Source: Micractinium sp. NFX-FRZ (lineage: Eukaryota > Chlorophyta > Trebouxiophyceae > Chlorellales > Chlorellaceae). Taken from it: 64,000 nt of DNA. The translations under genes and the position numbers were made by a program. Location: contig JAPTJF010000079.1 in NCBI GenBank assembly GCA_029339195.1, positions 108,363-172,362 of the forward strand. Reading direction: 5' to 3'. The notes under the pieces were generated by a model that saw only the letters and a program-made list of their open reading frames with translations, made no database searches and was not told the DNA's origin. Of the stretch, positions 23,037-35,500 are shown in pieces; position 1 is the first letter of the stretch; every line of letters begins with the position of its first letter.

Positions 23037-26000
23037 TCACCGCTGGTCTGTGGTGGCCGCAGCCTTTGCCGCTCGAGCTGCCTCCTCCTCCTCGGACCAG
23101 GGCAGCGGGCACATCACGGAGCCATCTGGCAGCCCATCCTCCTCAAACTCTGCGCTGTCAATCACCGATGACACATTTGGCGCACCATCCATGCTGCTGC
23201 CGCTGCTGCCGCTGGCCACGCTGCCTGGGCCAAAGCTGAGGCTGTCTGCTGCCGCCTCTGCAACCGCCGCCGCCGCCGAGGCCGAGGCCACTGCAGCAGC
23301 TGCCTTGCCGCCACCATACGGAGGGCCGCCGACGCTGCCGACGCCGCTGCTGCCGCTGCCGTCGTCCTCGCTGCTATCCACGCTGCCGATGCTAGAGACC
23401 GACTCCAGGGTGGAGATGAGGGTGGAGAGGAGGCCGCCGCCACCGCCAGCACCCGCCTCTGCAGGGTGGGAGGGAGCGCAATGGGTCCAGGGGCAGGGGG
23501 TGGGGCAGGGGCGTGAGCGCGACTGCCGTGAGTGCGACACTTCGCAGCATGCTGCGCTGCATGCCGGCGCTCTGCTGCTCCACAGGCAGGCATTGCAAGC
23601 GTCGGCAGCACAGCAGCCACGCACGGGGCCCTGCCAGCACACGGCCTGAAATTCGTCCAGCGTGCAGCACCCGCAGGCGCCCGCCCACAAAGGGAGCCCA
23701 CCTGCCGCCATCGCTGAGTCAGAGTTGATTGGGTCGTCACTAAAGGCGGGGGCCTTTGCCTGGTCAAACTTGAACACCTCCACCTGGCTGCTGGAGCTGG
23801 ATGAGTCAGCGCCCCCCTCCACCTCCTCTGCCAGCCTGGCATCCATTTCTGCCCTCATAGCGCTTGCCAGCGAGGCGACGGCGCGCGGGGAGACACCCAG
23901 GCCTCGCGCCAGCTGGGAACCGACGGCCAGCCCCGCCTCGGTCTCAGCGGTGACGACAGTGGTGGCGCCTGAAGGGGGGGTGGGGTGGGGTGGCATGGCA
24001 GGGGTGGGTGGGTGGAGCGTACAGGGAGGCGGGCTGGAAGGGACGACGGGTGGAGGTGGAGAACACACACGTGGGTTGATGCTGCCAGGAAACGTGGAGT
24101 GTAACCGGGAGGGCCACACAGCGCCAAGCACCCGCTTCCTTGGAGCTCTGCCACATAGCGGCATGTCCGCTGCTCTGCTGCCGCCCCATCTCCCCTCCCC
24201 ACACAGGCACCCCACCCAACCAGACCCACCCGCGTCCTTGGAGCGCCGCCACTTTCCTGCATGTATGGTGCTTTGCTACCACCCCGCATCCCCCCACACA
24301 GGCGCCCCACCCACCCACCTGCTTCCTTGAGCGCCGCCGCGTGCTGCATGTCCAGCGCCCGCACAAAGATGGGCACGCCGGGGTAGGCCTCGTGCAGCGC
24401 CTCCACAGCGGTCACAGCACGCTGCCGCGCGGTGTAGCCCACTGCAATCGCCTTGGGCTTCTCAACGCCCGCGGCGTGCAGCACCTGGGGGCGGGGGGGA
24501 CGGGGGGGCGGGGGGGCGGACACAGATCAGGGGTGGGGGTGAGGAGATGGAGGGAGCGGGCAGGGAGCGGAGAGGGAACACCAAGCCTGCCCGCCACCTG
24601 GGCCGCCCCGGCGCACACACAAAAACGTCCCCCAACTCTCAGACCAAGGGCGGGCCCCCGCTGCCCACCTTGGTGCGCGACCCGTCCCCGTAGAGCACGT
24701 TGAAGCCTGCCTCCTGGGCCGCCTGCACGCGCGCCACGTTGTTGTCGAAGGCGATGTAGGGCAGGGGGCGGCCGAGGGCGGGGGAGGCCAGCATGTTGGC
24801 CACCGTCTGGCCCACGCCGCCAAAGCCGCAGATCACCACCGGCTCCTCCATGTTGTACCCCTCGCTGCTGTATAGGGCTGCGTGGATCAAGGCGGGAGGG
24901 GCGGGGTGGTGGCGGGTGGGAAGGGGGCAAGGAGGTGGGGAGGCTGGTGGAGCCGGCTTGGCTGCTGTGCAGGGCGGCACAAGTGAGTTGGGCGCGAGCA
25001 GCGCAAGGAAGAGGTGTGCAATTCCAGGGCCTCCCGCTGCCCGCTGGCTGCACAGCCGGCGCACGCAACTTGGGACAGCAAACCAACGGCTCGGTTCAAG
25101 TGGCAATACGAGCAAAACTGCACGCCCCACGCACCCTCTGGGTCCCCCGCCACCAGCTGGTTGGCCAGCTGCTTGCCCAGCTCCGTGAGCAGCGGGGTGA
25201 GGGCCATGGAGAGGACGACGACGATGATGAGGAGGCGGTTGAGGTCGGCAGGCAGCACGTTGAGCTGGTTGGCCAGCGCCAGCAGCACAAACGCAAACTC
25301 GCCGCCCTGCAGGGGCGGGGGCAGGAGGGGGCAGGAGGTGGGGTTGATGTTTCGGGGAGAGCAACACAGCACGCACACTCGCCGCCCTGCAGGGGGAAAG
25401 CAGAGATGAGTGGAGGGAGAGGGGGTGAGGAGTGTGTGTGTGTGTGTGTGTGCATGTGTGCGTCTGGCAGCCCTGCACGAGTTCTCGGCTGGCTGTACGG
25501 CTTCCGGAGAGACTCTCTCCTTGCTGCAGCCCACTTGCAGGCCCCACCATGAGCGGTACCTGGTCCTGCGGCCCGCACCCGCACCCGTGGCAAGGCGCCC
25601 TCGCACCCGTCCCCCTTCCTTCCCCCCCACACACACGCACCTGGCTCAGGATGAATCCCGTGCGCACGCTCTCCGCGCGGCTCAGCCCAAACAGGGGGCC
25701 CAGCGCCGAGATGATTGTGATCTTGAGCCCCAGCAGGCCCGCCAGCAGCGCCAGCACCAGCGGCCACTGCTGCAGCAGCAGGCTGCGGGGGTGGCAAGAA
25801 GGCGGGGGCAGGGGCACGGCAAACGGCATGGTTTGGTTGGTTTTGGTTGGTGACGAAGAGCAGCAGCACCGGCAGGATGACTCAGCATCCCCAGGCACGG
25901 GCACACACAGGACACCATAAGTGGGAAGCCCCCACCCGCACAAACGTCCAGCACGCCAAAACTAAGCCCCAGTGGGCCCCGTCCGACATCCAGGGAGGGC

Positions 26001-29000
26001 CCGGGTGTGACAAAGCACAGCACCGGCAGGATGCCTCATGACTCCAGACACATGCACACAGCGCACAGCACCAGCATGCCCCTCGTGCGCCCCACCTGAC
26101 GTCCAGGGACGACCCTGTGGTGACAAAGAACAGGCCCAGCAGTATGCCGCGGAAGGGCTGGATGTCCGCCTCAATCTGCGTCTTGAAGTTGGTCTCTGCA
26201 GCGGACGGGGGCGGCGGGGCACCAGGGCGGAACAGGGTGGGAGGGCGGGCGAGCGGCGGCATGTCACCATGGGGCTCTGGCACAACGTCGGGAGAAAGGG
26301 CTGGATGCATTTGCCTCAATTTGTGTGTTGGACATGGCATGGAGGGCCTGCTGGGGTACAGCAAGCGCGCACACAGCTGTGCAGCCGCTGTGAGCAGCCC
26401 GATAGAGCAGCAACGGTGCCGCAGCAGTGCAGCACCGAGAACTGTTGCCGCCAATCCACGTACCACCCCGTGCCACCCCGCTTGCCTGAGAGCAGCACGC
26501 CGGCGGCAAAGGCCCCCAGTGTGTCTGAGAAGCCCATGCGCTGAGTCAGCAGGCTGGCGCCCGTCACGCTCAGCAGGCACAGCGCGATGAACGTCTCCTC
26601 GCTGCGCGCCTCGGCCACCAGCTCAAACACCCTGTGCACGTAAAGAGTGTGGGACAGGCAGGGGTGTGAGCAATCAAATCAAAGCAAGGAACCGTCTGCA
26701 CAAACGGCCGGGCCAGGACAAGCGGCCTAGCAGGCCCGCCCACCGACAGCGCCCCGCCGTGCTTGGTGATCAAACCAAGCTCGAGTGACACATGTGTGCA
26801 GCATAATATGACGCTGGATGCGTCTCCTGCCTGTCCCTGTCCCGCCAGCACAGGCAGGTGCCTGCCTGCTTCCCTTTTTGAAGGCCCCTGGCCGCACCTG
26901 CGCATGAGGAAGCGGCCTCCCAGCAGCACCAGGCCCAGCCCTCCCAGCGTCTTGAGCGCCGTGGGACCCAGCTGCTGCAGCAGCGACATTGTGTCCTGCC
27001 CATTCAGCAGCGCTGCAGGCGGGGCGGGGGGACGTTGGGGGGGAGGCGGCACGCGGTGGGCGGAGGGAGGCGGGGCAAGAGCTCAGGCCGGCACAGTGCT
27101 GGCGGCTTGCGAGGGGTGGACGGTTAAGGATCACCGCTCACACTGCACCCGCCCCTCCACCTATCCGCCCCACCCTGGCCCCCACCCTGTCACCCCCCCA
27201 TCCCCGTCACCCACCCGAGTTGTTGCCCTCGATCAGGGGCAGCAGGACGAGGAAGGGCACGGTGGCAATGTCCTGCAGGAGCAGGATGCCCAGCGTGGCC
27301 TGGCCAAACTTGGTGTCCAGCTCGCCGCGCTCCCGCAGCAGCTGCGCACAGAGGGATGGAGGGGCGGTGGGGCTGTGAGGTAACAGGGGGTGGCAGGGCC
27401 ACGCTTGGTGCCCAGACTTGTCGCGCACAATGCAGCAGCTGCAGCAGGAAGGGCAGTGGGGTGGTGAGGTGGCAGGGGAGTGGCATGGCCACCGTAATGC
27501 ATGGCAAAAAGACTGCAGGGCTGGCGTGGGGGGGGCAGGCCGGGGGCATGGCAGCCTGACGCACAGCAGGTTCAGCAGGGCAGGGCCGGCAGCCTACGCT
27601 GCCCCTCTGCACAGCTTGCTGCCACAGCACCGGCCTCCTCCTACGGCGCAGCCGGCGCCCCCGCCCACCCACCTGCAGCACAAAGGCTGACGAGGAGAGG
27701 GAGAGGGCAGCGCCGATGACCACCGCCTCGTCCACGGTGCGCAGGTTGGCCAGGGCGGCGGGCGCATGCAGCACATTCTCCAGGAACTGCGGGCAGGGTG
27801 CAGCAGCAGCAGTGTAGCCTGTCAGCAAAGGAAGCGTGCTTGTGATTGCACAAGGGGGACGAGGGGCATGCGCGGCAGCACAGCCTCCAAGATGTGCGCC
27901 AAGAGTTGGGGCACCAAACGTATGAATTGTGCTGGGAATCAGGCACGCAAAGCCTCCAGGTGATCTAACTGCGGCATGGGCAGGGCTGGAAGAGTGGCAA
28001 GCGTTCTTGTGGCGCACAGCCAGGGCTGCTTGCTTCATCGCCTCCTCCCTGCAATGCACCCCTGTGCCGCGGTGCAGAGTTTGCCAACACCAGGGACGCC
28101 CGCCTGCAAGCCACCGCTCCCCCAAGTGTGAACGCTCGCACCTGCGACAGCCACGCCTCCCCCGGCGGCAGCCCCAGCACTGTAAAGACAACCGTGCAGA
28201 GGACCATCTGGAGCGTGCCCATGCCAAAGGCAAAGCGGGCCAGCGCCTGCAGGCGGGCGGGCAGACATGTTGGAGAGAGGGTGCTCAGATGCGCTGGACA
28301 GGGGTACCCCCCCCCCTCGCTGGCTGCTCCCCGCCACTGCAAGCCTTCCTTCACTGCATTTTCTGTTCAATCACGCTGCCGCCGCCGCCCCCAGCGCCCG
28401 CCCTGCAGAGCGCACACCCGCAGACTGCCCATGTTCACCTCCAGCCCCACAGCACACGCTGCAGCACACGCTGCATCTCACACGCACACCGCCTCACCCA
28501 CGCAGCACACCAGCCGCGGCCCTGCACCCACCCTCAGCCTGTCGATGCTCAGCTCCAGCCCCATCTCAAACAGCAGGAACAGCACGCCCAGCTCGCTCAG
28601 CTTCTCAACCTCCTCCAGGTTGCGGAACAGGCTGCAGGCGCAGAGGGGGGCAAGAGCAGACAGTGGGCAAAGCGTGCAACGATGAGTACAGGTTGTGTAA
28701 CAGGCTGTAGGCAAGCGGGGGGGAGCAAAAATTGAACTGATAACTACAGGTTCCAGAACAGGCGGCAGGCACTGGGAGGACGGACAATAAGGCGTGCATG
28801 GCATGCATGCAGAGTGGCATGTGGGATAAGAAGACTGCCTGTAGGCATGCACCCAGGATGTCCCACTGCCCCACTTGCAGAGCACCACCCCGCATCCCTC
28901 CGCCCCCCACCCCGCTGCCCAGGCACTCACCCCAGCTGGCCCAGCACCAGCCCAGCAAACAGGTAGCCCAGCACGGGCGACTGCTTGGCGCTCTTGAAGA

Positions 29001-29524
29001 CCGGCACTACCAGTACTGTGGCCACTAAGAAGGTCAGGAAGTCGGTCCCCAGGTTCACTAAAGGGTCGCCATACACGGCACGAGCCGCCACGCTGCGCCG
29101 CTGCGGCTGCACCGGCAGCGCCGGCAGCCCCGCGGGGGCACGACGTAGGGGGTGCTGCTGCTGCTGCTGCTGCTGCGGTGCCCCAGGCTGCTGCTGCAAT
29201 GAGCGCTGTGGGGGCGGCGCTGCGCACAGCCGCCGTGGCGGCAGTTGGGCGCTGCTGCCCAGGCCGCAGACGGCTAGGCCTGTAGCGAGGGTAAGGGGGG
29301 CAGCGAGCAGACGCGGCACGTTTTGCCTTGCTGCAGCAGCACCTTGACATGTGGCATATAGCAGGGTACTTACTATTGGGGCGTGGCACGTGACGGGGCG
29401 CAGCAGCAAGCATTTTCAAGGCCTCACCTCGACGCCGACACTGCTGCCGGTGCCGCTGCGCCGGAGCTGCTGGTGCTGCCAGTGGCGTCGCGCTTGGCGC
29501 GGCTCTATTCAATCCTCTGGCCAT
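23037..29524 (-). CDS. KEA: Chloroplast K+ efflux antiporter (KEA, CPA2 family) with RCK/TrkA-N domain
   Basis: Fifteen in-phase exons, 2682 nt, 893 residues. Exons (high-low): 29524-29428, 29330-28931, 28631-28532, 28246-28142, 27786-27673, 27341-27215, 27012-26898, 26631-26486, 26195-26096, 25782-25641, 25306-25135, 24877-24669, 24484-24319, 23968-23702, 23458-23037. Residues 1 to about 95 are basic and Ala/Pro/Gln-rich, a likely plastid transit peptide. A CPA2 cation/proton exchanger domain follows, to about 535: LGYLFAGLVLGQLG, ELGVLFLLFEMGLELS, ILLLQDIATVPFL, IEADIQPFRGILLGLFF, GGEFAFVLL. A Rossmann nucleotide-binding RCK domain begins near 552 (VVICGFGGVGQTVAN, then AFDNN and YGDGSR). 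The tail is Ser/Ala/Gly-rich and acidic. The short N-terminus resembles KEA3-type more than KEA1/2, which carry long N-terminal extensions. By family, it exchanges K+ for H+ across a plastid membrane under nucleotide control. One intron uses a GC donor. Confidence 0.92.
24129..24264 (-). repeat. Two decayed copies of the KEA exon 13 end plus donor site
   Basis: The real exon end is at about 24352-24319 (AALKEAG then GTGGGT). Similar blocks lie at 24264-24225 and 24167-24129, with a related intron stretch (ACACAGGCGCCCC-like) between copies. Substitutions and lost frame show decay. Confidence 0.75.
25375..25396 (-). repeat. Copy of KEA exon 11 acceptor and first codons
   Basis: Minus-strand CCCTGCAGGGCGGCGAGT here repeats the true acceptor and GGEF start at 25306. 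It lies about 80 bases upstream, inside the same intron. Confidence 0.7.
25433..25452. repeat. (GT)n microsatellite in a KEA intron
   Basis: About ten GT dinucleotides in the intron between exons 10 and 11. Confidence 0.9.
25985..26022 (-). repeat. Copy of KEA exon 9 end plus donor region
   Basis: On the minus strand this block reads like the exon 9 end (LFFVTTGSSLDV), here as LCFVTPGPSLDV, followed by a GTCGGAC where the real exon has its splice donor. A 13-base flanking string (CACCGGCAGGATG) also occurs twice, near 25868 and 26021, so more than one duplication event is likely. Confidence 0.75.
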
Positions 29525-30212
29525 CTGTCGGCTTGCTAGGAAGGGACGCCCCACCGGGGGCACCCGCACGTGCTGAGACGACACCATGCCTTCAACAGTG
29601 CTGGGCTTCTACTGAGTGTAGCCAACCGCCATTCTAGCTCGGCTTATTGCCAGATCCAGTGGGCTGCACGTGGGCAGCTGCAAGTCCGCTTTCGGCGCGA
29701 GACTAAGGGTAAGCCCCAGACCTATCGGCAGACGGAGGCTGCGCCTCCTGGTGCAACTAGATGTGAGATGCGCGTACTGGGCCAATAATGGCCGCGCCTG
29801 GTGATGCACGGCTGGCCACGCCGTGCTGCGCGCCAGCTCAGCTCTCTAAAACAAGGAAACGGGCACACCCCAGCCATTCAGTATCGCACGTGTGGACTTG
29901 TTACTTGCGATCAGGCATCGGCAGGTCCGGAGCTCAAAGCTTGACACCTTGCGTGTGGCGCGCTGGTTCCTGAGGACATTGGCTGTGCCAGTGTGCTAGC
30001 TGCAGCTGGGTTAAGCGAGGGATGCGGGGTGCTGCTCCTTGGAGCTGCGTCAGGCAAGCCGCCACCACTGCCGCCGCCTCGCTCCCTCCAAGCGGCAGCC
30101 TCCCTCCCCCCTCTGTCTCCCGTTTTGCAGGCACAATTAACCCGTGCAGACCTTACATACCGAAAGCAAGACCTAGGCCCTTGCCTCGCATTAAGCCCTC
30201 CGCACCACCACC
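29525..30212. promoter_or_regulatory. Divergent promoter region, KEA (-) / hypothetical gene (+)
   Basis: About 690 bases between two start codons on opposite strands. No TATA box or other specific element could be identified with confidence. Confidence 0.4.
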
Positions 30213-31563
30213 ATGTGGACGGTGCCGCGGCGCGAGGGCCCAGATGAGCGGTGTGACCGTCTGTTGGCACTGTATGAGCAGCAGATACAGGAGCTAGAGG
30301 CCTGCAAGCCCTCCCCCTACTGGGACGGTGCGTGGGCAGGCACATGGAGGAGTGCTAGAGGCGTGCAAGGGTCAAGAAGCTCTGTGCTGGCCCAGAGTGC
30401 GGGTGTCAGGAAAGCAGCGGGCGCTAGTACCTGGGTGCGCCGGCTGTGTTGGAAACGTACAAGGCCTTTCCCCTACGTCCCACCCGCTGCTGCTGTGCAG
30501 GCTACTGTGGGCTGGTGCGTGTGTGTGACGAGGACTTGGTGCGGCCAGACTCTGCGCAAAACACGGCAGCACACCAGCAGCAGCAGCAGCGGCGGCAGCG
30601 GCAGTCGGAGCAGGAGCAGGAGGAGCAGCAGCGTGGCACCCACCGGCAGCAGCAGCAGCATGGCAGCGGATCAGGGGCCGCAGATGCAGGCTCAGCGGCG
30701 GGGCGTAAGGTGGGTGGCGGGGCAGCAGGGGCGCGCACACCTCTCGCTGGCTCGCCCCGCAACAGCCCCGGCACCTCGCCTTTCAAGCCTGGGCCACGTG
30801 GTAAGCAGAGCGCGGCGCTGCTGGTGGAACAGGTGAGGGTGCTGCTTGCTGGGTGCTGCAAGTGCAACAGGCGGCCGGGTGGCCAGCCATGCTGCTGTGC
30901 TTGCGCAGGCCAAGGCGGGTGGCTGGCCGCCAGATGTCAAGCAAGTGGTGCTTCGAGGGATCCAGGCTGGTGCCCTGGCCCCGGCCACCTGTATGGGGTG
31001 CACGGCAGAGAAGCCGGGACCGCCCTTCAGAGGTCAGTGGCCGCCTGCCGGCCATCCCGCTGCACTCCGCCCACGTCCCGCCGCCCCTCCACCCCCTGCC
31101 CCCGCAGGCAGCGCTGCTGCTGCAGCAGCAGGGGCGCCTGCGTGAGGCGGAGTCTGTGCTGCATGCAGCTCTCCGTGCCTGCCCCACCACCGACACGCAG
31201 CTGGCGGGGCGCTGCATCGACCTGCTTTTGGAGGCGGAGCGGGAGGCGCAGGAGACGCCCAGCCACAGCAGGGCAGCCTCAGATGTGGACCCTGTGGAGG
31301 ACCACCTAGCGCTGGCCTGGTCTAGTGCAGCAGGCGTAGCAGGCGCAGCAGGCGGCGAGGCAGGCGGGGGCAGCGGCGGCGCAGCGGTGGGGGAAGTGGC
31401 GCCGCTGCTGCGCAGCGGGATCCATGCTCTGGCGGCGGGGGAGGAGCGGCGGGCGGTGGCGGCGCTGCAGAAGGCGGCGGCCGCCTGCCCACCTGAACTA
31501 GTGGAGCTGCGGCGGCGGGTGGAGTTGTATCTGGAGCTGGTGCAGTGTAAGAGGCGGGCATGA
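30213..31563 (+). CDS. Hypothetical protein, Q-rich centre and TPR-like C-terminus
   Basis: Likely exons are 30213-30327, 30501-30832, about 30909-31032, and 31108-31563 (stop TGA). The first two join in phase. The N-terminus (CDRLLALYEQQIQELEACKP) is helical. Exon 2 contains a polar stretch rich in Gln, Arg and Glu. The last exon has a TPR-like helix pair (LLLQQQGRLREAESVLHAAL) and a second one near the end (HALAAGEERRAVAALQKAAA), ending in CKRRA. The third exon is a problem: its protein-like frame (AKAGGWPPDVKQVVLRG) does not join the last exon in phase with the strong donor at 31033, so an unrecognised splice choice or a sequence error is likely. I do not recognise the family. Confidence 0.55.
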
Positions 31564-32591
31564 GCAGAGGGAAAGAGATGAGCGGCACGTGGGATGCCTT
31601 GCCTGCATGTGGGTCACTCGCTCATGCTTCCTGCGCAGGCAGCATGAGCGAGAAAAGACGTGGAAAGGTAGTCATGAGGGGGGCGCACACCCCGGGGAGC
31701 ATACACCCACACCGTACACACACTTAGCAGCAGGCGCGGCGCATCGAAGTGATTCTCACACTGATGGCAACAGGCTGAGGCAGGCGAGTTGAGCATGAGG
31801 GGGGGCTGAGGCAGGTGGCTCGTGGTCTGGCCTCTGCGCCGCGCCGTGGTATCCAAGAGATCCAGCGGCGGGATGTGGCAGGCAGGACCACTTCAGGCAC
31901 TGTAGCGATGACGGACTAACCCGGTTCAGCCTCTTCTCCCGCCTTTATCGGCGTTTTCTCGCCCAGCCCTCGCCACTCGTGTGCCCAAGCGGGCCAAGGG
32001 GCTGAGGTGGGGCGGCCGGCGTGCAGAAGAACGGGCGGACACCGCCGGCTTGCAGAAAGATCATACGAAGACCGACGCAGTCAGGTGAGGGCGCCTGGAG
32101 TCGCCGTTTCAGGGCGGGGCCGACCAGGGCGCTGGACCCCTGCCCAGCCTGCCCACCAGCTGCGCCAGAGTACCCCAAGCCCAGATTAACACCCCACAGA
32201 GGGTACCGACCGCTGCGCTGGCCAGGGCCTGCCGCCCGTGGACCGCCGCCAGTGCCCCGCCCGCTGGAGCCCCCCAGCTTCCCTGGGCGGGCAGTACTGT
32301 CTGCACTTGTTCTCGGTGATCTGGTTGGCTGATGAAACCCTCGAGAGATGTTGTGATTGCTCACTAAACATTGCTCACTAAACATTGCAGAGGGCCTGGG
32401 AGCGACTTGGCTCCCCGCACGCTTCTCAGCTTCCCGCACGCTTCCCGGCTTCCCGCATGCTGCAGGCTAAGCGCTACGTCTTTGCAGGAAGCACCATGGA
32501 AGTGGAACGGGAAGCCCCAGCTAACCTTTAAGGTGGTCCCCGCTGCCACTCCCCGCAGGGAATCGAATCGGGACGGACTTCACTCCCAACG
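31564..32591. other. Intergenic region before the MCTP-like gene
   Basis: About 1 kb with no supported exons. It includes a 15-base direct repeat (GCTCACTAAACATT) at 32359-32388 and a three-fold CTTCCCGCACGCTTC-like repeat at 32420-32465, probably in the promoter or 5' leader of the next gene. Confidence 0.5.
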
Positions 32592-35500
32592 ATGGGGCGC
32601 CAGTCGCAGCGCCGCAAGTGGTCGTTCAAAGCATTCTTCTCTCGAGGCCTCAGGAGCCGGAGCGTGGTATTGCTGGATCGGCGCAGCGTGTCGGATGAGC
32701 AGCAGGCAGCGCGGGGCACGCCCGCCTCGGCGGCTAGCACCTCCACACCGCCCTCCACCCCTCCGTCGCTCACCTGCTCACCAGCGTCGAAAGGAGCCGA
32801 GGCGGGGCACAGCAGTGCAGAGCAGACCGGCGATCTGCAGTCGCCAGCAGCGCCGAGCCCAGCATCCGCGTCACCGGGCGCGCCCACAGATGGGCGGAGC
32901 CTGGTGGTGCAAGTGGTGCAAGCGCGGCGCCTGCGGGCCGCCGATTCTAATGGGCTTAGTGATCCTTACTTCATTGCCAAGGTCAGGCCGTGGGCAGGGA
33001 ACGGGAAGCGTGGAGGCTGGCAGTACAGCCTGTGGTGACGGGTGCACAGGATTGGTTCAAGGGCGGGGGCAGGGTGGCTGGCGCAGCCGCCTGCCGCCTG
33101 TCCAGACCCCTGCCTTGTGCTGCCGTGCAGCGTTGCGCTGCCGCGTCTGCTCGCGGCCCGGCGCTGCACAGCCGGCCGTGCAGCAGCCGCCAACAGCGGC
33201 ACGCTGCCATGCCCTGTGCCCGCCCCTCTGCCTGTCCCCGCAGGTGGGCGGCCACCAGGCCAGCAGCCGGACGGAGCTCAAGACGCTGGCGCCTCGGTGG
33301 AACGAGGTGGTCTGCTTCACCCCTGCTGACGTGGCAGACGCGCTGGCAGCGGGCCGGCCATACATGTCCCTCAAAATATACGACTGGGATTTGGTGTCAG
33401 CAGACGACTTTCTGGGCCAGGTGGAGGTGCCGTTTGCTGAGGTGGCGGGCATGGGCGCCACGTCAGCAGCAGAGCAGGGCGCCGCCACGCCACGCTGGTT
33501 GCCCCTTTACGGCTTTGGCAGGGGCGGGCGGCGCGTGGAGGCGGGGGAGGTGCAGCTGGCTGCGTGGTTTGAGGAAGGGGGCGCGCGCGCTGGGGAGCCA
33601 GGTGCGGGCGGGCGGGAGGCAGGCCTGGGCAGGCAGGGGCCCTAGGGTAGGCAGGGGCAGGCAGTTTGTGAAATGTGCCAGGTGGCGGTTGGGGAATGTG
33701 CTCCCAGGGCGGCTGCATGCGCATCTGAACTGTTTGGCATGCAGGCACACGTTGCTGTCGCGCTGAGCTCGCCATGCACCCAACATCACACTGTGCTCTG
33801 CCCCTGCCGTGTCTTCCTGTTTGCAGGCGGCGTCGCCGCGCTGAGCACGCTGTGCTGCCCGCCTGGCACGCGCAAGCAGGTGCCTCAGGTGGTGCACAGC
33901 CAGCAGGGGGTGCTCTACGAGGAGCCGCTGATTGCCTGCCTGGCAGTCACGCTAGAAGGAGTGGAGGGAGTGCCGGTGCCGGCGGCTGCTGCAGCGGCGG
34001 CGGCGGCGGCGGGTCGGGCGTCCGGGGCAGGTAGCAGATCGTTCGACGGTGGCTCTTCCCCAAGCAGCCCTCGCACCCTTGGCTCGCCGCGCACCAGCGG
34101 CGGCAAACAGGGCAGCTGGGTGGGCGGCAGGCTGGGCGGACTGCTGAGGCAGCGCAAGGCTGAGGGCGCGCCGTTTGCCAAGCGCCGCCTTCTCACCCGC
34201 TGCGGGTCAATCAGCAGCGAGGTGTCGGATGACTGGCGGGCAGTGGGGGACGATGCTGGAGATGATGGTGAGTGTGCAGGGGTTGGCTGGCTAAACACAG
34301 TTGCGTGCCTGCTTGCCGCCGCTGCGGTGGTTGACTGCCGTGAGGCTTGCGTGGCAGGCGGCTCCGTTCCCTGCCCCCAGTACCGCCCAGTACTGCCCAG
34401 TACCGCCTTGCTGAGCCCTGTACTGCCCCTGCTCCGCCTGCTGCTCTCTGCAGATGGTGCATCTTCCTTCATGGCGGACTTTGGGGACTCCATGGGGGGC
34501 GAGGGGGAGCAGCGGGAGGGAAGAGAGGAAGAGGCGCAAGCAGTGGATGCGGGCACAGAGGCCTGCTACACGCCACCCACATCAGCAGACCGCCGGTGGG
34601 GCGGCCTTGGTCTGCGGCGTACCAGCGAGGAGCAGCGCCGCTCCTGGCAGGCCTCGCCAGGAGCGCTGCAGCCGCTGGCGGCGGTGGAGGAGGAGGCGGG
34701 GGCGGGGGGCGGTGAGGCTGGGGACAGCTTCAGCGGCATGCGGCTGTACGCCAAGCTGGCGCTGGGAAGGCAGCAGCACACCAGCTTCATCAAGAGGGAA
34801 CACCTGGATGGCACCGCCAGCTGGCACCAGGTATTCATGCTGCCCCATGCCCTCCTGCACACCACCTCACTGGGGTGCCGACTTGCTGTGCCAGTGGGTC
34901 TGGCATAGCCTCAGTCTCGCACGCCTGCTCCCTGGCCCAACTTCCCCCCCTCGTGCCCCAAGCCCCCTTGCCACCGCCTCTGCCCCCTGTGTTCTGCAGA
35001 CGTTTGCGTTTGCGGTGCCGCTGCCGCTGCGGGACCGCCAGCTGCGGGTGGAGCTGTACCGCACCTCCAGCAGCTCGCAGAAGGGGCGCCTTGTCAGCAC
35101 GGCACACGTGAGTGAGCGCCCGCAGGCACGGGCAAGAAAGCGTCGGCAGCGAGGCGCGCTGTATGGTGTGCAGCACGACAGGCGTACCAGCCGCCACTGT
35201 GCACATCCCAGCAGTTGTGCAGCAACAGCACGTCACGTTGTGCCCCGCTCCGCTGCCTCCTCCATCCATCCACCGCCTCCTGCCCGTCCCTTGTGCTGCC
35301 TTGCAGGTCTGGCTGCGCGACTTGCTGCCCGCTGGGCTGGCTGCCAACTCGGACTCCACAAAATCCGTCAGTGCGGACCTGGAAAGCGTGCTGAAGCACC
35401 AGCCAGGCGGCCGGGTGCAGCTCAAATCGGCGCTCGTAGACACAGACATGCGGCGAGAGATGTACCAGGCGCCGTTTGTGGGGGCTGGCAAGGAAGGCGA

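Noticed and set aside
22606..23649. 347-codon plus-strand frame at the 3' end of the antiporter gene
   Set aside because: It is antisense to the last KEA exon, whose acidic/Ser-rich reading and in-phase junctions are much better supported.
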